Below are positions 60,353 through 64,000 of a stretch of 64,000 bases of DNA, in pieces. Position numbers and translations under genes: made by a program. Source of the stretch: Thalassospira sp. (GTDB lineage: Bacteria > Pseudomonadota > Alphaproteobacteria > Rhodospirillales > Thalassospiraceae); contig NZ_JAUYHK010000012.1 in the NCBI RefSeq assembly GCF_030690045.1, positions 1 to 64,000 on the forward strand, written 5' to 3'. Position 1 is the first letter of the stretch, and each line of letters opens with the position of its first letter. Below the pieces are notes generated by a model that saw only the letters and a program-made list of their open reading frames with translations, was not told the origin of the DNA and did not search any database.

Positions 60353-61107
60353 TCCGGTGTTCCGGGTTTGACGGCAATCGCCAGATAATTGATATCCAGA
60401 TCGCGTGGGGCAGGCTGCCATGTGTCTGAAAGCGGTTGATAGGCTACGCCGGTAATATCGCGTAATTCCAGTCCGGCACCGCGCAGATACGACGACATTT
60501 CAGATGGTTTGACAAATTTACGCCAGTCATGGGTGCCCGCAGGTACCCAGCGCAGCACATATTCCGCGCCGATTTTCGCCAGCGCCAGTGATTTCAGGGT
60601 GCGGTTCAGGGTAGCAATAAACATCATGCCGCCCGGTTTTAGCAACGCAGCACACGCCTGCATGAAAAAGGCCGGATCATCGACATGTTCGATCACTTCC
60701 ATATTCAGGACGACATCAAACTGTTTGCCCTCATCTGCCAGCATTTCCGGTGTGCCGTGACGGTAATCAATGGTCAGGCCAGCTTGTTGTGCATGAATGC
60801 GGGCGACATTGATATTGTTTTCGGCGGCATCCAGCGACGTCATATTCGCGCCCAGCCGGGCCATCGGTTCGGATAGCAACCCTGCACCACAGCCGATATC
60901 GACAATATCCAAGCCTGCAAGGATGTTCATGTCGCGGATGTCGCGGCGATACCAGGCGGCGATATGATCACGTAGCAATTGCAGACGCACCGGATTGAAT
61001 TTATGCAGAGGCTTCATCACCCCTTCCGGGTCCCACCATTCTTCGGCCATGGCGGAAAAACGGGCAATTTCATCGGGGTTGGCGGTGCGGCTGTTTTGGG
61101 CGGGCAT
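60349..61107 (-). CDS. ubiG: Ubiquinone biosynthesis O-methyltransferase
   Basis: UbiG methylates the two hydroxyl groups made during ubiquinone synthesis. The 252-residue protein has EWWDPEGVMKPLHKFNPVRL, the family N-terminus, motif I VDIGCGAGLLSEPMARLGA, and LNMEVIEHVDD. GGAG lies 7 bases before the ATG. It is divergent from lysC and next to it, as in many alphaproteobacteria. Confidence 0.96.
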   Translation of the reverse strand: MPAQNSRTANPDEIARFSAMAEEWWDPEGVMKPLHKFNPVRLQLLRDHIAAWYRRDIRDMNILAGLDIVDIGCGAGLLSEPMARLGANMTSLDAAENNINVARIHAQQAGLTIDYRHGTPEMLADEGKQFDVVLNMEVIEHVDDPAFFMQACAALLKPGGMMFIATLNRTLKSLALAKIGAEYVLRWVPAGTHDWRKFVKPSEMSSYLRGAGLELRDITGVAYQPLSDTWQPAPRDLDINYLAIAVKPGTPE

Positions 61108-61481
61108 TAAGGGGCTCCGATGGCAATCTTGATTCTGCGATCATGGTTGGTTCCCTGTTTACGCGGGGGCGGCGTGCGGCGCAACCTTATGCTTGCGACG
61201 ACAGGAAGGGGAATGTGGCTGTTCATGGGGAGGATGTCTTGTTATGGTCGTCATGTCTACGGGTTTTTTGGTAATAAATGGCATGTAACCATCGGTTATT
61301 TCTACTGTAATTCGGGGCGGATCGATCAAAAAATACATCCCGGCGATTTGGGGCCGCGTTCGCGCTTGTTTCCGGAACGTTATGGCAGTATTGATATCGC
61401 CGCCCTGATCAGGGTGGTGCGCCATTTTACAGGCCGGCCTACCAGATCAGAGGCCGGATCACACTCTAGCGGGGATTCTTC
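61108..61481. other. Divergent promoter region of ubiG and lysC
   Basis: These 374 bases hold no convincing gene; an open frame through it has no family similarity and would overlap lysC. A hairpin CCGGCCT (61434-61440) with AGGCCGG (61451-61457) ends 24 bases before the lysC ATG and could affect its translation. Confidence 0.5.
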
Positions 61482-62702
61482 ATGGCCCGTATTGTCATGA
61501 AATTCGGCGGCACGTCTGTTGCCGATGTCGAAAAAATCAGGAATGTCGCCCGTCGGGTCAAAGCCGAGGTCGATGCAGGCAATCAGGTTGCGGTGGTGGT
61601 CTCGGCAATGTCGGGTACAACCAACCAGTTGGTCGGCTGGGCCGATGCGATTTCGCCGATGTATGACGCGCGCGAATATGACGTGATTGTGTCGTCGGGC
61701 GAACAGGTGACCGTCGGCCTGATGGCGATGGCCTTGCAGGCGATTGACGTTCCTGCGCGATCGTGGCTGGGCTGGCAAATTCCGTTGCGGACCGATGGGG
61801 CCCATGCCAAAGCACGGATCAAGGATATCGATACCACCGAACTGATCCGTCGTCTTGAGGGTGGAGAAGTGGTATGTGTCGCCGGTTTTCAGGGGATCGC
61901 CCCGGATAACCGGATTACCACGCTGGGCCGTGGCGGATCGGATACCTCGGCCGTGGCACTGGCCGCGGCCCTGAAGGCGGATCGTTGCGACATCTATACT
62001 GATGTTGACGGTGTGTACACGACCGATCCGCGGATTGTGCCCAAGGCGCGCAAGCTCGATAAAATTACCTACGAAGAAATGCTGGAGCTGGCATCGCTTG
62101 GTGCGAAGGTCTTGCAGACCCGTTCCGTCGAGATGGCCATGAACCATCGCGTTCGGGTGCAGGTCCGTTCGACCTTCAGCGATGCGCAAGGAACACTTGT
62201 TGTAGACGAGGACGAGATCGTGGAACAGGAAGTCGTCAGCGGGATTGCCTATAGTCGGGATGAAGCCAAGATTACTTTGGTCAAGGTTGCCGACAAACCG
62301 GGGATCGCTGCTTCTATTTTCAGTCCGTTGGCTGATGCCAATGTCAATGTCGATATGATCGTGCAGAATGTGTCGGAAGACGGCAACAGCACGGATATGA
62401 CCTTTACCGTGCCGCGCGGCGAGTTTCAGCGGGCGCTTAAAGTCATTGAATCCAACCGTGACAAGATCGGTTATCAGCAACTGATCAGTGCGTCGGATGT
62501 GACCAAGGTATCAATCATCGGGGTTGGCATGCGGTCGCATGTTGGCGTTGCTCGCAAGATGTTTGAAACCCTTGCCGAAAAAGGCATCAATATTCAGGTG
62601 ATTTCAACATCCGAAATCAAGGTTAGTGTCCTGATTGCCGAAGAATATACCGAACTGGCCGTGCGAGCCCTTCATACGGCCTATGGTCTGGATACGGAAT
62701 AA
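61482..62702 (+). CDS. lysC: Aspartate kinase
   Basis: LysC phosphorylates aspartate, the entry to lysine, threonine and methionine synthesis. The 406-residue protein has the kinase motif KFGGTSVA at the N-terminus, TLGRGGSDTSAVALAA and DGVYTTDPR. Two C-terminal ACT domains (about 265-400) bind the feedback inhibitors. Length matches the single-function enzyme. It precedes the NPD gene and ptsP. Confidence 0.97.
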   Translation: MARIVMKFGGTSVADVEKIRNVARRVKAEVDAGNQVAVVVSAMSGTTNQLVGWADAISPMYDAREYDVIVSSGEQVTVGLMAMALQAIDVPARSWLGWQIPLRTDGAHAKARIKDIDTTELIRRLEGGEVVCVAGFQGIAPDNRITTLGRGGSDTSAVALAAALKADRCDIYTDVDGVYTTDPRIVPKARKLDKITYEEMLELASLGAKVLQTRSVEMAMNHRVRVQVRSTFSDAQGTLVVDEDEIVEQEVVSGIAYSRDEAKITLVKVADKPGIAASIFSPLADANVNVDMIVQNVSEDGNSTDMTFTVPRGEFQRALKVIESNRDKIGYQQLISASDVTKVSIIGVGMRSHVGVARKMFETLAEKGINIQVISTSEIKVSVLIAEEYTELAVRALHTAYGLDTE

Positions 62703-62795
62703 TGCCGGTCTGGTTGCGGTTAAGGCCCTGTTAAAGGCCGATCTTTAATAATGACAGCGCCGTGGACATATCGTTCCGGCCGACGTGATGAAATC

Positions 62796-62817
62796 GCAGG
62801 AAACCTTGGTTTCCTGC
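62796..62817 (+). promoter_or_regulatory. Inverted repeat before the nitronate monooxygenase-like gene
   Basis: GCAGGAAACC (62796-62805) and GGTTTCCTGC (62808-62817) are complementary with a TT spacer. They lie 24-45 bases before the start. It is either an operator or a weak hairpin; there is no T-run. Confidence 0.35.
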
Positions 62818-62841
62818 ATTTCTGCATTGGGGAACAGAACA

Positions 62842-63870
62842 ATGAATGATCCGAAATTCGATGCCGCCCGCGCCCGTCTTGACCGGTTGTGGGCGTCCGG
62901 ACGGGAATTTCTTGGCACGGATTACGCGATCATGGCCGGGGCGATGTCGTGGGTGTCGGAACGCCATCTGGTAGCGGCGGTGTCCAATGCCGGTGGTTTT
63001 GGTGTTATTGCCTGCGGGTCGATGAACCCGGATTTGCTGTCCGCCGAAATTGCCGCAACAAAGGCGATGACCGACAAGCCGTTTGGCGTCAATGTCATCA
63101 CCATGCATCCGCAACTTGAACAACTGATCAATGTCTGCCGCGAACATAATGTCGGTCATGTCGTTCTGGCGGGCGGTTTGCCGTCATCGGCTGCGATCAA
63201 GCAGGCCAAGGAATTTTCAAAGGTTGTTTGTTTTGCACCGGCAATGGTTTTGGCGAAAAAACTGAAACGGTCGGGTGCCGATGCGCTGGTGATTGAAGGT
63301 TCCGAGGCGGGCGGCCATGTTGGGCCGGTGTCGCTGACGGTCCTGGCGCAGGAAATCCTGCCGGAAATCGACGATATTCCGATTTTCTGTGCCGGGGGCA
63401 TTGGTCGGGGCGAGGCGATGGCGTCATTGCTGGAAATGGGAGCTGCCGGGGTGCAGATTGGCACACGTCTGGTTTGTGCCACCGAAAGCATCGCCCATCC
63501 CGATTTCAAAAAGGCCTTTATCCGCGCCAGCGCACGTGATGCAATCACCACCGTTCAACTGGATGACCGTTTTCCGGTGATCCCGGTCCGTGCCCTTGTC
63601 AACAAGGGAACGGACGAATTCATGCAGACCCAGCGCGTGGTAATTGAGAAATTCCGGGCTGGTGAACTGGATCAGGGAGCGGCACAGCTTGAAATTGAGC
63701 ATTTCTGGGCCGGGGCGCTGCGCCGGGCCGTTATTGATGGCGATGTTGATGGCGGATCATTGATGGCGGGACAATCGGTTGGTATGGTAAAGAAAGAACA
63801 GCCGGTTGCGGAAATTCTTGCCGAACTGGTTGAACAGGCCGTTCAGTCCCTCGCACACAGAGACGTATAA
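62842..63870 (+). CDS. Nitronate monooxygenase / NPD-family FMN enzyme
   Basis: The 342-residue TIM-barrel protein has the 2-nitropropane dioxygenase fold: IMAGAMSWVSERHLVAAVSNAGGFG at the N-terminus, GSEAGGHVG and CAGGIGRGEAM for FMN phosphate binding. Members oxidise alkyl nitronates or act as enoyl reductases, so nitronate use is not certain. ATG 62842 has GGGGAA 8 bases upstream. It is followed by ptsP after 5 bases, and this enzyme-lysC-ptsP neighbourhood recurs in alphaproteobacteria. Confidence 0.87.
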   Translation: MNDPKFDAARARLDRLWASGREFLGTDYAIMAGAMSWVSERHLVAAVSNAGGFGVIACGSMNPDLLSAEIAATKAMTDKPFGVNVITMHPQLEQLINVCREHNVGHVVLAGGLPSSAAIKQAKEFSKVVCFAPAMVLAKKLKRSGADALVIEGSEAGGHVGPVSLTVLAQEILPEIDDIPIFCAGGIGRGEAMASLLEMGAAGVQIGTRLVCATESIAHPDFKKAFIRASARDAITTVQLDDRFPVIPVRALVNKGTDEFMQTQRVVIEKFRAGELDQGAAQLEIEHFWAGALRRAVIDGDVDGGSLMAGQSVGMVKKEQPVAEILAELVEQAVQSLAHRDV

Positions 63871-63875
63871 TCCTG

Positions 63876-64000
63876 ATGAGCATGTTGCCCGCCGCAGTCA
63901 CAGGTCCGCGACGCCTTCTCAAGCGCGTGCGCGACGTCATGGCCGGGCCGGGCACTGCCGAGGAACGTCTGGGCAAGATCGTAACCATCATCGCGGCCGA
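63876..64000 (+). CDS. ptsP: PTS-Ntr enzyme I (EINtr), N-terminal fragment
   Basis: The final 125 bases open at ATG 63876, and 41 complete codons are visible before the window ends. They read MSMLPAAVTGPRRLLKRVRD followed by VMAGPGTAEERLGKIVTI, matching the start of the GAF domain of PtsP, the enzyme that passes phosphate from PEP to NPr in the nitrogen phosphotransferase system. The rest of the gene is outside the window. It is probably cotranscribed with the NPD-family gene. Confidence 0.8.
   Translation, partial: MSMLPAAVTGPRRLLKRVRDVMAGPGTAEERLGKIVTIIAA

Overview
The window looks like a chromosome segment of a marine or soil alphaproteobacterium of the Rhodospirillales, closest in feel to Thalassospira. 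This is inferred from gene content and order: miaA-ilvI-ilvH-ilvC, hflK-hflC-DUF2065-degP, the ATP synthase zeta subunit (DUF1476) next to purC-purS-purQ-purL, a BioC-like methyltransferase facing comF-grxC, and ubiG/lysC/ptsP. All are alphaproteobacterial arrangements. The DNA is moderately GC-rich. No rRNA, tRNA, CRISPR array, insertion sequence or prophage gene was found.

Layout. 1-800: GC-rich, apparently non-coding DNA with degenerate direct repeats and a terminator. 0.8-6.5 kb (minus strand): psuG, then ilvC, ilvH and ilvI (branched-chain amino acids), then miaA. 6.7-13.1 kb: serB (plus), the membrane quality-control run hflK-hflC, a DUF2065 protein and a DegP-type protease (minus), then mrp (plus). 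13.2-18.6 kb: de novo purine genes purC, purS, purQ, purL (minus), an NRDE protein and the ATP synthase inhibitor zeta. 18.8-25.5 kb: a NarL-type regulator, a class I amidotransferase-like protein, a DMT exporter divergent from a LysR regulator, purB, and a GAF/HD-GYP protein. 25.6-31.1 kb: a complete oligopeptide ABC transporter, transcribed A-B-C-D-F. 31.4-38.7 kb: an ECF sigma factor, a FecR-type anti-sigma factor, a TonB-dependent receptor with an STN signalling domain, an unusual HtrA protease with an acidic insert, and a MipA-like outer-membrane protein. 38.7-43.7 kb: VOC protein, radC, map, sfsA, the methyltransferase, comF and grxC.

From 43.8 to about 58.2 kb, accessory genes sit among pieces of a conserved cluster (grxC, Nit-type amidase, DUF1178). 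They are a SAF-domain dehydrogenase with an EctD-like Fe(II)/2-oxoglutarate dioxygenase and a GntR regulator; a VOC protein with a near-perfect SoxR-type promoter; a decayed YHS-domain gene; a PhoX phosphatase; katG with an OxyR-like site; and a phnDCEE transporter with a Pho-box-like site. 58.3-64 kb: a MASE1-GGDEF cyclase, a GNAT enzyme, ubiG, lysC, a nitronate monooxygenase-like protein, and the first 41 codons of ptsP, cut by the window end.

The most interesting regions are the SoxR-type promoter at 48.1 kb, the sigma/anti-sigma/receptor/protease cluster at 31-38 kb, the dioxygenase-dehydrogenase-GntR module at 43.8-46.7 kb, and the HD-GYP protein whose catalytic motifs are split by about 140 extra residues.
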